From the NCBI GenBank assembly GCA_002315615.1, contig DCHK01000054.1, forward strand, positions 1-40,602: a DNA stretch of 40,602 nucleotides, read 5' to 3'. The position numbers and the translations under genes were made by a program. The notes beneath the pieces were generated by a model. That model worked only from the letters and a program-made list of their open reading frames with translations. It searched no databases and was not told where the DNA came from. Positions 16,663 through 25,175 of this stretch are shown piece after piece. Origin of the DNA: Bacteroidales bacterium UBA1754 (GTDB lineage: Bacteria; Bacteroidota; Bacteroidia; Bacteroidales; Paludibacteraceae). Every line of letters starts with the position of its first letter. Within the stretch, counting starts at the first letter, position 1.

Positions 16663-17642
16663 ATTTCTTTTATCAACAATGATTCTTCTTCAGAGAAAGT
16701 AGTATTTTCGGCTGCTTTCATATTGATTTTCAGTTGTTGAGGTGAACTTACACCAACCAACGCTGTGCAGACAATTTCTTTGCGAAGCACCCAAGCCAAT
16801 GCCATTTGCGACAATGTTTGACCTCGTTTTGTAGCAATCTCGTTCAAACGCATAACTTTGTCCATTACTTCAGGTGTAATTTCTTCGCGTTGCAAGAAAC
16901 CATTTGGATTGGCAGCACGAGAATTTTTAGGAATTCCGTTCATATATTTGTCAGACAAAATGCCTTGTGCCAAAGGCGAGAAAGCGATGAAACCTACGCC
17001 ACTTTCTTGCAAAACGTCAAAAAGTCCTTGCTCTGCTTCGCGCACAAACATATTGTACTTTCCTTGATAGATAAGGCAAGGCGTGTGTTTTTCTGCCAAA
17101 AGCCAAAGCATTTTACGTGTTTCTTCAACTGGATAATTAGAAATTCCCACATACAGTGCTTTGCCTTGTTTCACAATGTCAGAAAGTGCAGAAGCGGTTT
17201 CGTCAAGTGGCGTATTTGGGTCGTAGCGATGCGAGTAGAAAATATCCACATAGTCCAATCCCATACGTTTCAGACTTTGGTCGATGCTCGACATTAGGTA
17301 TTTTCGCGAACCACCATCTTGATATGGTCCTTCCCACATTTTGTATCCCGCTTTGGTAGAAATTATCATTTCGTCGCGATATTTGTCGAGTCCGTTTTTG
17401 AGGATTTTTCCAAAAGTTGTTTCTGCCGCTCCCGGACCAGGTCCGTAGCCATTGGCAAGGTCGAAATGAGTAATGCCGTTATCGAAAGCAGTGCGTGCTA
17501 TTTTTTCTGCATTGTCAAAGTCATCCATATCGCCAAAGTTGTGCCACATACCTAAGGCTATTTTAGGCAATTGTAATCCACTTTTGCCACAAAATGAAAA
17601 TGGCATTTTGCCATTGTAACGGTCTTTTTTTGCAGTGTACAT
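16653..17642 (-). CDS. Aldo/keto reductase, YghZ-like
   Basis: This 329-residue NADPH-dependent oxidoreductase of the aldo/keto reductase superfamily is closest in pattern to YghZ/Gpr, which reduces L-glyceraldehyde 3-phosphate and methylglyoxal. Visible family features are HFDLANGYGPGPGAAE (catalytic Asp and Tyr), the lysine in ISTKAGYKMW, a histidine in FYSHRYDP and the NADPH-binding end ALVGVSSPQQL. It would act in the cytoplasm in aldehyde detoxification; the true substrate is not readable. It follows ubiE by 81 bases on the same strand. The leader carries the AT-rich motif also seen before pgi and a chromate-transporter gene. Confidence 0.9.
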   Translation of the reverse strand: MYTAKKDRYNGKMPFSFCGKSGLQLPKIALGMWHNFGDMDDFDNAEKIARTAFDNGITHFDLANGYGPGPGAAETTFGKILKNGLDKYRDEMIISTKAGYKMWEGPYQDGGSRKYLMSSIDQSLKRMGLDYVDIFYSHRYDPNTPLDETASALSDIVKQGKALYVGISNYPVEETRKMLWLLAEKHTPCLIYQGKYNMFVREAEQGLFDVLQESGVGFIAFSPLAQGILSDKYMNGIPKNSRAANPNGFLQREEITPEVMDKVMRLNEIATKRGQTLSQMALAWVLRKEIVCTALVGVSSPQQLKINMKAAENTTFSEEESLLIKEILG

Positions 17643-17651
17643 ATGTTTAAT

Positions 17652-17669
17652 CGTTTAGTGTTTAATGTT
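17652..17669. repeat. Intergenic GTTTAGTGTTT motif, copy 1
   Basis: Directly before the aldo/keto reductase start, the minus strand reads AACATTAAACACTAAACG. Near-copies lie before pgi (26836-26856) and the chromate-transporter gene (36617-36642). Confidence 0.5.
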
Positions 17670-17723
17670 TATTTGCTTATTTGGATAATTGGTTAATTGG
17701 ACTCACTCTTAACTTTTAACTCT

Positions 17724-18467
17724 TCACTCTATGTTTTTTTTGCTTTTATAGAAAGAACAAACACCGAATGTGAATTTTTTGTATTCTATATCGGAGAATC
17801 CGCACGAGGTTAAAAGGGTTTTCATTTTGTCGCCTTTTGGGAATGCTGCAATTGATTTTGGCAAGTATTTATATGCTTGTCCATCGTTTGAAAAAAGTTT
17901 GCCAAATAGCGGAATAAAAATGAAAGAATGGATTTTATATCCCAATCGTACCAACCAATTTTCTGGTTCTGAAAGTTCCAAAATAACGAATTCGCCACTT
18001 GGTTTCAGTACGCGGTTTACCTCTTTAAAAGCCACCTCGAGATGCTCAAAATTGCGTACGCCAAACGAAACAGTAACGGCATCGAAAGTATTGTTGGAAA
18101 ACGAGAGTTGTTCGCAGTTTTGTTCGGAAAAACTGATTTTGTTTTGCAGACCTTTTCGTTGAACTTTTTCGGCACCTACGCGCATCATTTCTACAGAAAT
18201 ATCTATGCCAACAATCTCGTCAGGCTTCAGCATTCGGTAAGCCTTTATGGCGAAATCGCCAGTGCCAGTTGCCACGTCGAGCATCGTTTTAGGTTGCAAT
18301 TTTTTCAGCGACTTAATGGCTTTGCGGCGCCAAAGAAAATCGAGTCCGAACGACATTGCGTGATTAAAAAAATCGTATTTCTCGGCTATGGCATTAAACA
18401 TACGACTTACTTGTTGACTTTTTCGTTCGTCGCTATTGTATGGCAATACTTTTTCGCAATCAAGCAT
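17724..18467 (-). CDS. ubiE: UbiE/MenG, demethylmenaquinone methyltransferase
   Basis: This 247-residue SAM-dependent methyltransferase carries out the last step of menaquinone synthesis, methylating demethylmenaquinone; Bacteroidota normally use menaquinone rather than ubiquinone. The Rossmann motif DVATGTGDFAIKA binds SAM. The family signatures YDFFNHAMSFGLDFLWRRKA and VTVSFGVRNFEHLE are both present, and length is normal. A TATCTTTG element lies 26 bases upstream. An aldo/keto reductase gene follows after 81 bases and may be co-transcribed. AroC in this window makes the chorismate from which menaquinone is built. Confidence 0.95.
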   Translation of the reverse strand: MLDCEKVLPYNSDERKSQQVSRMFNAIAEKYDFFNHAMSFGLDFLWRRKAIKSLKKLQPKTMLDVATGTGDFAIKAYRMLKPDEIVGIDISVEMMRVGAEKVQRKGLQNKISFSEQNCEQLSFSNNTFDAVTVSFGVRNFEHLEVAFKEVNRVLKPSGEFVILELSEPENWLVRLGYKIHSFIFIPLFGKLFSNDGQAYKYLPKSIAAFPKGDKMKTLLTSCGFSDIEYKKFTFGVCSFYKSKKNIE

Positions 18468-18492
18468 AAGTTTTTACTTTTAGTACATCATA

Positions 18493-18500
18493 CAAAGATA
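18493..18500 (-). promoter_or_regulatory. -7 element of ubiE
   Basis: On the minus strand TATCTTTG matches TAnnTTTG. A clear upstream TTTG is not seen. The rest of the 241-base gap to purD (18468-18708) holds only a purD -7 candidate. Confidence 0.45.
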
Positions 18501-18618
18501 AAGAATTTTTGCTAAAGAAATCAGTAGAGCAGTTTGTTTGAGTCGGCAGATTTATAAACAATTATGTATACACTAAAGAAAAAAGCATAATTTTATCGCC
18601 CTTTCAAGAAGTTTGTAG

Positions 18619-18640
18619 TAAATTTGCCAATGACAAATTT
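18619..18640 (+). promoter_or_regulatory. -7 element of purD with an overlapping inverted repeat
   Basis: TAAATTTG at 18619-18626 matches TAnnTTTG. AAATTTG (18620-18626) and CAAATTT (18634-18640) form a short inverted repeat over it, which may be an operator or chance in AT-rich DNA. Confidence 0.4.
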
Positions 18641-18708
18641 CATAAACTTATTATAAATACAATTGGAATTTTACTTAAAATTTCTAAATCCTAATTTACT
18701 CACATAAT

Positions 18709-19980
18709 ATGAAAATCTTACTTTTAGGTTCGGGTGGTCGCGAGTGCGCCATTGCTTGGAAAATAGCACAAAGTAAAAAGGTAGAAAAACTGTTTATTGC
18801 TCCAGGAAACGCTGGCACATCGGCTTATGGTGAAAATTTGCCCATTGCCGCCGACGATTTTGAAGGCGTGAAAAAAGCCGTTATCGACAATAAAATAGAT
18901 ATGGTAGTTGTAGGTCCTGAAGACCCACTTGTAAAAGGAATTGTAGATTTCTTTCGTGCGGATAGTGCATTGAAAAATATTCCCGTTATCGGTGCTTCGA
19001 AAAATGGTGCACAACTTGAAGGAAGCAAGGACTTCTCTAAACAATTTATGATGCGCCACAATATACCAACAGCAGCATACAAAAGTTTTACAAACGCCAC
19101 CCTCAACGATGGTTTGGCATTCCTAAAAACGCTTAAAGCACCATACGTACTAAAGGCTGACGGATTGGCTGCTGGCAAAGGCGTTTTGATTATAGACAAC
19201 TTGCCCGAAGCTGAAGCAGAACTGAAAAATATGCTCGACGGAAAATTTGGTGCAGCAAGTAGCACTGTAGTTATTGAGGAATTTCTTTCGGGTATTGAAT
19301 GTTCCGTTTTCGTAATTACAGATGGTAAAAACTATAAAATTTTGCCCGAAGCAAAAGATTACAAACGCATTGGCGAAGGCGACACTGGTTTGAACACTGG
19401 TGGTATGGGCGCAGTTTCTCCCGTTCCGTTTGTTACCAAAGATTTTATGAACAAAATCGAAACTCGCATCATCAAACCAACTATCGAAGGTCTTATTGAA
19501 GACAAAATCGATTACAAAGGTTTCTTATTTTTCGGTTTGATAAATGTGGGCGGCGAACCTTACGTGATAGAATACAATGCGCGTATGGGCGACCCTGAAA
19601 CAGAAGTTGTGATGCTTCGCATCAAATCAGACTTAGTTGACTTGTTTGAAGGTGTAGCCAACGGAAACCTCAACGAAAAAAGCATTGAAATTGACACACG
19701 TGCTGCCGTTACAGTAATGCTCGTTTCGGGCGGATACCCAGGAAGTTACGAAAAAGGCATCGAAATATTTGGAACAGAAGATGTAAAAAATAGCATTGTT
19801 TTCCACGCTGGGACAACCATTAAAAACGGTAAACTTGTTACAAATGGTGGTCGTGTGATAGCAGTAAGTTCATACGGAAAAGACAAAGAAGAAGCACTTG
19901 CACAGTCGTTTGAAAATGCCAAACGCATAAAATTCGACAAAATGTATTTCCGTTCTGATATTGGAAAAGACCTAAAGTGA
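18709..19980 (+). CDS. purD: PurD, phosphoribosylamine-glycine ligase
   Basis: PurD joins glycine to 5-phosphoribosylamine with ATP, the second step of purine synthesis. The 423-residue protein has the N-domain start LGSGGRECAIAWKIAQS, an ATP-grasp domain with VLKADGLAAGKGV, the segment NTGGMGAVSPVPF and the metal-binding YNARMGDPETE, followed by the C-terminal domain. Length is normal. It faces ubiE across a 241-base gap. A membrane protein gene begins ten bases after its stop and is probably co-transcribed. Confidence 0.98.
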   Translation: MKILLLGSGGRECAIAWKIAQSKKVEKLFIAPGNAGTSAYGENLPIAADDFEGVKKAVIDNKIDMVVVGPEDPLVKGIVDFFRADSALKNIPVIGASKNGAQLEGSKDFSKQFMMRHNIPTAAYKSFTNATLNDGLAFLKTLKAPYVLKADGLAAGKGVLIIDNLPEAEAELKNMLDGKFGAASSTVVIEEFLSGIECSVFVITDGKNYKILPEAKDYKRIGEGDTGLNTGGMGAVSPVPFVTKDFMNKIETRIIKPTIEGLIEDKIDYKGFLFFGLINVGGEPYVIEYNARMGDPETEVVMLRIKSDLVDLFEGVANGNLNEKSIEIDTRAAVTVMLVSGGYPGSYEKGIEIFGTEDVKNSIVFHAGTTIKNGKLVTNGGRVIAVSSYGKDKEEALAQSFENAKRIKFDKMYFRSDIGKDLK

Positions 19981-19990
19981 AAAGCACAAA

Positions 19991-20986
19991 ATGGAGAAAT
20001 ACTTTATAAAAAAACTGATTGCACCAAACCAATATTCCATAATTGGAATGTTGGCATTGGCAGTCATTTTGTTTTTCTCCGCTTTCCTTCAGCGACGTGT
20101 CGTGATGTCGGGAACCGACACGTTTTTCTCCATAAAACTGGCAGAATATTTGTCGCAAAAATCGCCTGTATTGATTGCCAGCATCTACACTGCTATCGTT
20201 TTGCTCATTGCGTTTTTCATTATGAAAATAAATGAAGAACATCGCTTTATTCGCGAACGGACTGTTGTGCCATCATTTATTTTTTTATTCCTTATCACAT
20301 TTTCGGAATACGACATTAAACTGAATGCTGGATTGATAGGCAGTTTTTTTCTGCTTCTTGCACTGGATAGTTTTTTCAAACTTTATAGGGAATGCAATGC
20401 CCAAAAAACAATTTTCGACACATTTTTCATTCTCTCATTGGGAAGTTTTTTCCACATTCATCTGCTTTTCTTGAGTGCGATTTTCTTGCTCGGAATAACT
20501 TTTGCAGGATATTTTCACATTCGTAATCTCTTTGCTGCCATCATTGGTTTTGTTACACCTATTTTGCTTGCAGTTCCACTCATCTCGATATACGGTTTCG
20601 ATGAATTTTGGAATTGCACAAAAGATGCTATGTCAATGAGTTACAATATAATGCAGAAATGGGAGTTTTCGAGAATTTTCTATTCCGTTTTCTTTTTTAT
20701 TTCGCTTGTCATTTCGGCAGTTTTCTTTTTTATGAACAACTTACGAGATGACATAAAAGCAAGACGAATGCAAAATTTCATCTTTTTCTTGACGCTCTGC
20801 ATTTGTCTATTGGGATTGTATCAAATGAAAAACTTTTTCACGTACTACCCTCTTTTTCTGCTTTGCATAAGTTTGATTACAGGATATTATTTCACGCTTT
20901 CGCGCTCGAAATACATACGGTATATGCTCATCGTTTTCTTGCTTATTCCCATCGTATTCACGATATATTCTTGTTGGAGCATATAA
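19991..20986 (+). CDS. Multi-pass membrane protein (DUF6427-like)
   Basis: This 331-residue integral membrane protein has about nine or ten hydrophobic helices spread over its length and short loops; it has no signal peptide. Pattern and size resemble the Bacteroidota DUF6427 membrane family, but I have only weak grounds for that name. Conserved-looking polar positions inside the membrane include FFHIHLLFL near residue 155. Its start lies ten bases after purD, so the two are likely on one transcript. Its end nearly meets the comM-like gene, with seven bases between the converging stops. The function is unknown. Confidence 0.8.
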   Translation: MEKYFIKKLIAPNQYSIIGMLALAVILFFSAFLQRRVVMSGTDTFFSIKLAEYLSQKSPVLIASIYTAIVLLIAFFIMKINEEHRFIRERTVVPSFIFLFLITFSEYDIKLNAGLIGSFFLLLALDSFFKLYRECNAQKTIFDTFFILSLGSFFHIHLLFLSAIFLLGITFAGYFHIRNLFAAIIGFVTPILLAVPLISIYGFDEFWNCTKDAMSMSYNIMQKWEFSRIFYSVFFFISLVISAVFFFMNNLRDDIKARRMQNFIFFLTLCICLLGLYQMKNFFTYYPLFLLCISLITGYYFTLSRSKYIRYMLIVFLLIPIVFTIYSCWSI

Positions 20987-20993
20987 ATTGCAG

Positions 20994-22532
20994 TTATCCT
21001 GCCCAACCTTCGCGGTCAAGATTACGGTAGTTGATAGCTTCGGCTATATGGGCTGAAGAAATATTTTCTGCACCTTCGAGGTCGGCAATGGTACGACTGA
21101 CTTTCAAAATTCTGTCGTATGCACGTGCCGAAAGATTGAGTTTATTCATCGCCATTTTCAGCAATTCTGTTCCTTCCTTATCGAGTACACAATATTTTGC
21201 CATTAGGCGCGACGTCATTTGTGCATTGCAGTGAATTCCAGGAATATCTTTGAATCTTTCCGACTGAATTTCACGTGCTTTTATCACTCGCTCACGAATG
21301 GTGGCACTCGATTCGGATTTCTGAACTTCAGACAATTTATTGAACGATAAAGGCAAAATTTCAATATGCAAATCTATTCTATCCAATAGCGGACCGCTAA
21401 TTCTACCTAAATACTTTTGCACAACGCCTGGCGAACACACGCATTTCTTTTCGGGATGATTATAATACCCACACGGACAAGGATTCATTGAAGCCACCAA
21501 CATAAAACTTGCGGGATACTCCAACGAAAATTTTGCACGCGAAATGCTGATTTTTCTATCTTCAAGCGGTTGTCGCATCACTTCCAATACTTCGCGCTTA
21601 AATTCGGGCAACTCATCGAGAAAAAGCACGCCATTATGCGCCAACGAAATCTCACCTGGTTGGGGGAAAGAACCTCCACCTACCAATGCTACATTCGAAA
21701 TAGTATGGTGCGGCGCACGAAATGGTCGTTGCGAAATGAGCGACACATCTTTCTCTATTTTTCCTGCTACGGAATGAATTTTAGTTGTTTCCAATGCTTC
21801 GTGCAACGTGAGTGGCGGCAAAATTGTAGGAATACGTTTTGCCATCATTGATTTTCCCGCACCAGGAGGACCAATCATAATGATATTATGTCCGCCAGCA
21901 GCGGCAACTTCCAACGCACGTTTCACATTTTCCTGACCTTTTACTTCATCAAAATCAATATCGAAATGATTGATATTTTGATAAAAAACTTTTCGTGTAT
22001 CGACCTCTGTTTTCTCAAGTTCTATCTCGCCGTTGAAAAACTGAAGCACTTCTTTTATATTTTCGGCACCATAAACGTCAAGATTATTTACCACAGCCGC
22101 CTCGTTAGCATTTTGTTTTGGAAGCACAATTCCCTCAAAACCTTGTTCACGCGCCTTTATCGCCATTGGCAAAATTCCTTTCACAGGTTGCAATGTTCCA
22201 TCGAGCGAGAGTTCGCCCATCAACAAGAATTTCGGCAATCGTTCGCCATTTATCACTTCGGCGGCAGCCATTATGCTTACTGCAATAGGCAAATCGTAGG
22301 CAGAGCCCTCTTTCTTGATATCGGCTGGTGCCATATTCACCACTATTTGCCGACCAGGGAAACGATAACCATTATACTCCAAAGCCGACACAATGCGTTC
22401 GTGACTTTCTTTCACTGCGTTGTCGGGCAATCCGACCATAACGAAACGAATACCTTGCGAAATATTAACTTCTATTGTAATAATTGTGGCAGAAATGCCT
22501 TGTACTGCTGCGCCAAATGTCTTTACTAACAT
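20994..22532 (-). CDS. comM: YifB/ComM family Mg-chelatase-like AAA+ ATPase
   Basis: This 512-residue protein matches the YifB/ComM family. It has an N-terminal Lon-protease-like domain (about 1-165), a Mg-chelatase AAA+ core with Walker A GPPGAGKSMMAKR and Walker B GVLFLDELPEF, a four-cysteine insert (NPCPCGYYNHPEKKCVCSP) and a C-terminal lid. ComM in naturally competent bacteria is a hexameric helicase that promotes branch migration during uptake of DNA; in many other bacteria its role is not known. A minus-strand promoter faces nadC across 104 bases. No other competence gene is visible in the window. Confidence 0.94.
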   Translation of the reverse strand: MLVKTFGAAVQGISATIITIEVNISQGIRFVMVGLPDNAVKESHERIVSALEYNGYRFPGRQIVVNMAPADIKKEGSAYDLPIAVSIMAAAEVINGERLPKFLLMGELSLDGTLQPVKGILPMAIKAREQGFEGIVLPKQNANEAAVVNNLDVYGAENIKEVLQFFNGEIELEKTEVDTRKVFYQNINHFDIDFDEVKGQENVKRALEVAAAGGHNIIMIGPPGAGKSMMAKRIPTILPPLTLHEALETTKIHSVAGKIEKDVSLISQRPFRAPHHTISNVALVGGGSFPQPGEISLAHNGVLFLDELPEFKREVLEVMRQPLEDRKISISRAKFSLEYPASFMLVASMNPCPCGYYNHPEKKCVCSPGVVQKYLGRISGPLLDRIDLHIEILPLSFNKLSEVQKSESSATIRERVIKAREIQSERFKDIPGIHCNAQMTSRLMAKYCVLDKEGTELLKMAMNKLNLSARAYDRILKVSRTIADLEGAENISSAHIAEAINYRNLDREGWAG

Positions 22533-22548
22533 TAGTTCTTATTTTTCG

Positions 22549-22578
22549 CAAAGTTACTCATTTTCTTAAAATCACAAA
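22549..22578 (-). promoter_or_regulatory. Promoter of the comM-like gene
   Basis: On the minus strand TTTG (22575-22578) and TAACTTTG (22549-22556) are 18 bases apart, one short of the usual spacing. Confidence 0.5.
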
Positions 22579-22604
22579 CAAACAATAGTATTACATTTTT
22601 TTCT

Positions 22605-22612
22605 TACCTTTG
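22605..22612 (+). promoter_or_regulatory. -7 element of nadC
   Basis: TACCTTTG fully matches TAnnTTTG, 24 bases before the nadC start. No clear upstream TTTG is present. Confidence 0.5.
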
Positions 22613-22636
22613 TGTGATTTGTAAACTTTCATAAAT

Positions 22637-23470
22637 ATGTACGAAGAATTGATAAATGCCGCTTTTCGCGAAGATATCGGCGACGGCGACCACTCTACAC
22701 TGGCTTGTATTCCTGCCGATGCAATGGGAAAATCACGTCTAATAGTTAAAGAAAATGGAATTTTGGCAGGTGTTGATGTAGCCAAAGAAGTTTTCCACAC
22801 TTTCGACCCCGAAATGAAAATGGAAATTTTCATCAACGACGGAACTCCCGTAAAAGTTGGCGACATCGCTTTTGTAGTAACGGGCAAAGTGCAATCTATA
22901 CTGCAAACCGAACGTTTGGTACTGAACATTATGCAACGAATGAGTGGTATTGCCACTATCACAAACAAATACGTAAAGCAAATTGAAGGACTTCATACCC
23001 GTCTGCTCGACACTCGAAAAACCACTCCAGGACTTCGTTTGCTCGAAAAAGCAGCCGTAAAAATTGGCGGAGGCGTAAATCATCGTATCGGACTTTACGA
23101 TATGATAATGTTGAAAGACAACCACGTTGATTTTGCAGGTGGCATAGAAAAAGCCATTCAAAAAACACACGACTACTTGAAAAAAACAGGCAAAAACCTA
23201 AAAATTGAAATTGAAGTCCGCAATCTTGATGAACTGCAAGAAGTGCTTCGTATTGGTGGAGTTGACAGAATTATGCTCGATAATTTTGACATTCCTACTA
23301 CAAAAAAAGCGGTTGAAATCATCGGCGGACGCGTAGAGACTGAATCGTCTGGTGGCATCACTTTCGATACACTTCGCAGTTATGCCGAATGTGGCGTAGA
23401 TTTCATTTCAGTCGGCGCACTTACGCATTCTGTCAAGAGTTTAGATATGAGTCTTAAAGCAATGTTCTAA
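22637..23470 (+). CDS. nadC: NadC, nicotinate-nucleotide pyrophosphorylase
   Basis: NadC converts quinolinate and PRPP to nicotinate mononucleotide in de novo NAD synthesis. The 277-residue protein shows EDIGDGDHST at the N-terminus, RLLDTRKTTPGLRLLEKAAV with the phosphoribosyl-binding residues, GGGVNHRIGLYDMIMLKDNH and the end ESSGGITFDTLRSYAE. Length and motif order are normal. An alpha-amylase gene starts ten bases after the stop on the same strand; that link is positional only. Confidence 0.97.
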   Translation: MYEELINAAFREDIGDGDHSTLACIPADAMGKSRLIVKENGILAGVDVAKEVFHTFDPEMKMEIFINDGTPVKVGDIAFVVTGKVQSILQTERLVLNIMQRMSGIATITNKYVKQIEGLHTRLLDTRKTTPGLRLLEKAAVKIGGGVNHRIGLYDMIMLKDNHVDFAGGIEKAIQKTHDYLKKTGKNLKIEIEVRNLDELQEVLRIGGVDRIMLDNFDIPTTKKAVEIIGGRVETESSGGITFDTLRSYAECGVDFISVGALTHSVKSLDMSLKAMF

Positions 23471-23480
23471 ACCTAAATTT

Positions 23481-25016
23481 ATGTGGTATAAAAAGATTAT
23501 CGTTGCACTTATCGGGTGTTTCTTATTTCTCGCACCAACTTCAGCCATTTATTGGCCAGAAAACTATGGTGGTGTAATGTTGCAAGGATTTTATTGGGAA
23601 TCGTACACCGAAACTTCTTGGACAGAACTCACTAACCAATCTGACGACATTGCCACCTATTTCGATTTGATATGGGTGCCAAATAGTGGACGATGCACGA
23701 ATGCCACATCAGCCATCGACAAAAAGAACACCAACAATATGGGCTATATGCCACTATATTGGTGGAATCACAATAGTGCTTTCGGAACTGAAACTCAACT
23801 GACAAATATGATTAACACTTTCAAGCAAAAAGGCGTTGGCATAATTGCAGATGTAGTTATCAATCACCGAAACGGAAGAACTTGTTGGACCGATTTTCCT
23901 ACGGAAACCGACAAGCAAGGCACACAATGGACTTGGGACGTTGATGTAATTTGCAACGATGACGAAGTGAACACCGACCCTAAAGCTGCAGGCGAGAAAA
24001 AAGCAACAGGCAACAAAGATACGGGTGATAAAGTTGCTTATTGTCGCGACCTTGACCACATCAACACGCAATTGCAAAACGGCATTAAAGCCTATACTCG
24101 CGATTTGCTAAATTACTATGGTTATGCAGGTTTTAGATATGATATGACGAGTGGTTACGACCCCATTTATACCAAAATGTACAACGAGGCAACACAACCC
24201 GAATTTTCTGTTGGCGAATATTGGAAAAGCAATTCCATAAATCCAAAAGGAATTATTGCGTGGATAGACAGCACGAAAAAGACATCTGCCGCTTTCGACT
24301 TTGCCACAAAATTTCAAATAAATTACGCTTTCAATAGCACTCGATTCGATGCTTTTGTAACAACTCAAGATGATGTTACCATACCAAATGGTGTAAAAGG
24401 TCGTCCAGAATACAGCAGATACGCCGTAACATTTGTCGAAAACCACGACACATACAAAGACGCCAACAAAATGAATGGCGACGTAGTTGCAGCCAACGCC
24501 TACATCTTAACACACCCAGGAACGCCGTGCGTGTTTTGGGTACACTGGAAAAACTATCACGACCAAATAGCAAGACTTATTCAAATACGCAAAACTGTAG
24601 GCATCACCAACCAAAGCACCGCCACAGTGATAGAATGCGACAAGAATCACTATGCTGCAAAAATAACTGGCAATAATGGCAACTTGATAATTTGCGTTGG
24701 CGACTGCAGCACATTCACTCCCGAAGGTTTTTCTGCTAATGATATAGTAGCGTCAAACGAGAAATACAAAATTTGGACAAAGTCAAAAATTCCTCCATTG
24801 GCACTTTCTAATGTTGAAGAGGCTACATTTACCGTTTACTCACAAGGAAAAGAAATTCTTATTGACAATCCAAACCAAGTGAATATTTGCATTTACGACA
24901 TCAACGGAAAGGAATTGTGCAATTCAAGTGAAAGCAACATAAAATTTACGACAAACACTATTGGAACGTATCTGATTAAGTCGGCAGAAAAGACAACAAA
25001 AATCATTGTCAAATAA
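23481..25016 (+). CDS. Secreted GH13 alpha-amylase with C-terminal sorting-type tail
   Basis: This 511-residue protein has a signal peptide (about 1-22, ending PTSA) and a GH13 alpha-amylase barrel. The four conserved regions are present: ADVVINH (123-129), GFRYD with nucleophile Asp221, VGEYW with acid Glu246, and FVENHD with Asp323. It should cut alpha-1,4 linkages in starch or glycogen outside the cytoplasm. The last 65 residues form a short beta domain (NICIYDINGKEL to TIGTYLIKSAEKTTKIIVK) like the type A C-terminal sorting domain of T9SS clients. That would fit secretion by the system to which PorZ belongs. No SusC/SusD pair is present, so it is not part of a polysaccharide-use locus here. 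Confidence 0.92.
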   Translation: MWYKKIIVALIGCFLFLAPTSAIYWPENYGGVMLQGFYWESYTETSWTELTNQSDDIATYFDLIWVPNSGRCTNATSAIDKKNTNNMGYMPLYWWNHNSAFGTETQLTNMINTFKQKGVGIIADVVINHRNGRTCWTDFPTETDKQGTQWTWDVDVICNDDEVNTDPKAAGEKKATGNKDTGDKVAYCRDLDHINTQLQNGIKAYTRDLLNYYGYAGFRYDMTSGYDPIYTKMYNEATQPEFSVGEYWKSNSINPKGIIAWIDSTKKTSAAFDFATKFQINYAFNSTRFDAFVTTQDDVTIPNGVKGRPEYSRYAVTFVENHDTYKDANKMNGDVVAANAYILTHPGTPCVFWVHWKNYHDQIARLIQIRKTVGITNQSTATVIECDKNHYAAKITGNNGNLIICVGDCSTFTPEGFSANDIVASNEKYKIWTKSKIPPLALSNVEEATFTVYSQGKEILIDNPNQVNICIYDINGKELCNSSESNIKFTTNTIGTYLIKSAEKTTKIIVK

Positions 25017-25046
25017 GACACTTCCAACACTAAAAACTTTTCATTA

Positions 25047-25086
25047 TACTGAAAACTTTTTACGATTTTAGCAAAAGTTTTCAGTA
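25047..25086. repeat. Perfect 14-bp inverted repeat after the amylase gene
   Basis: TACTGAAAACTTTT (25047-25060) and its complement AAAAGTTTTCAGTA (25073-25086) are perfect arms around a 12-base loop. No T-run follows on the plus strand. A separate terminator lies just downstream, so this hairpin may have another role. Confidence 0.7.
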
Positions 25087-25116
25087 GGAGTCAATCGTCT
25101 AAATCCGTAATACAAC

Positions 25117-25154
25117 AAGAAAGGAGTTTGATTTTTCAGTCAAACTCCTTTCTT
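25117..25154. terminator. Bidirectional terminator between amylase and pgi
   Basis: AAGAAAGGAGTTTGA (25117-25131) pairs perfectly with TCAAACTCCTTTCTT (25140-25154). It lies between converging genes and can serve both. Confidence 0.85.
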
Positions 25155-25175
25155 CAACTATACGTGAAATGTTGA

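Noticed and set aside
18468..18708. Possible purine riboswitch before purD
   Set aside because: The 241-base gap is AT-rich and I could not build the three-way junction or conserved loops of a known purine riboswitch. Only promoter elements are supported.
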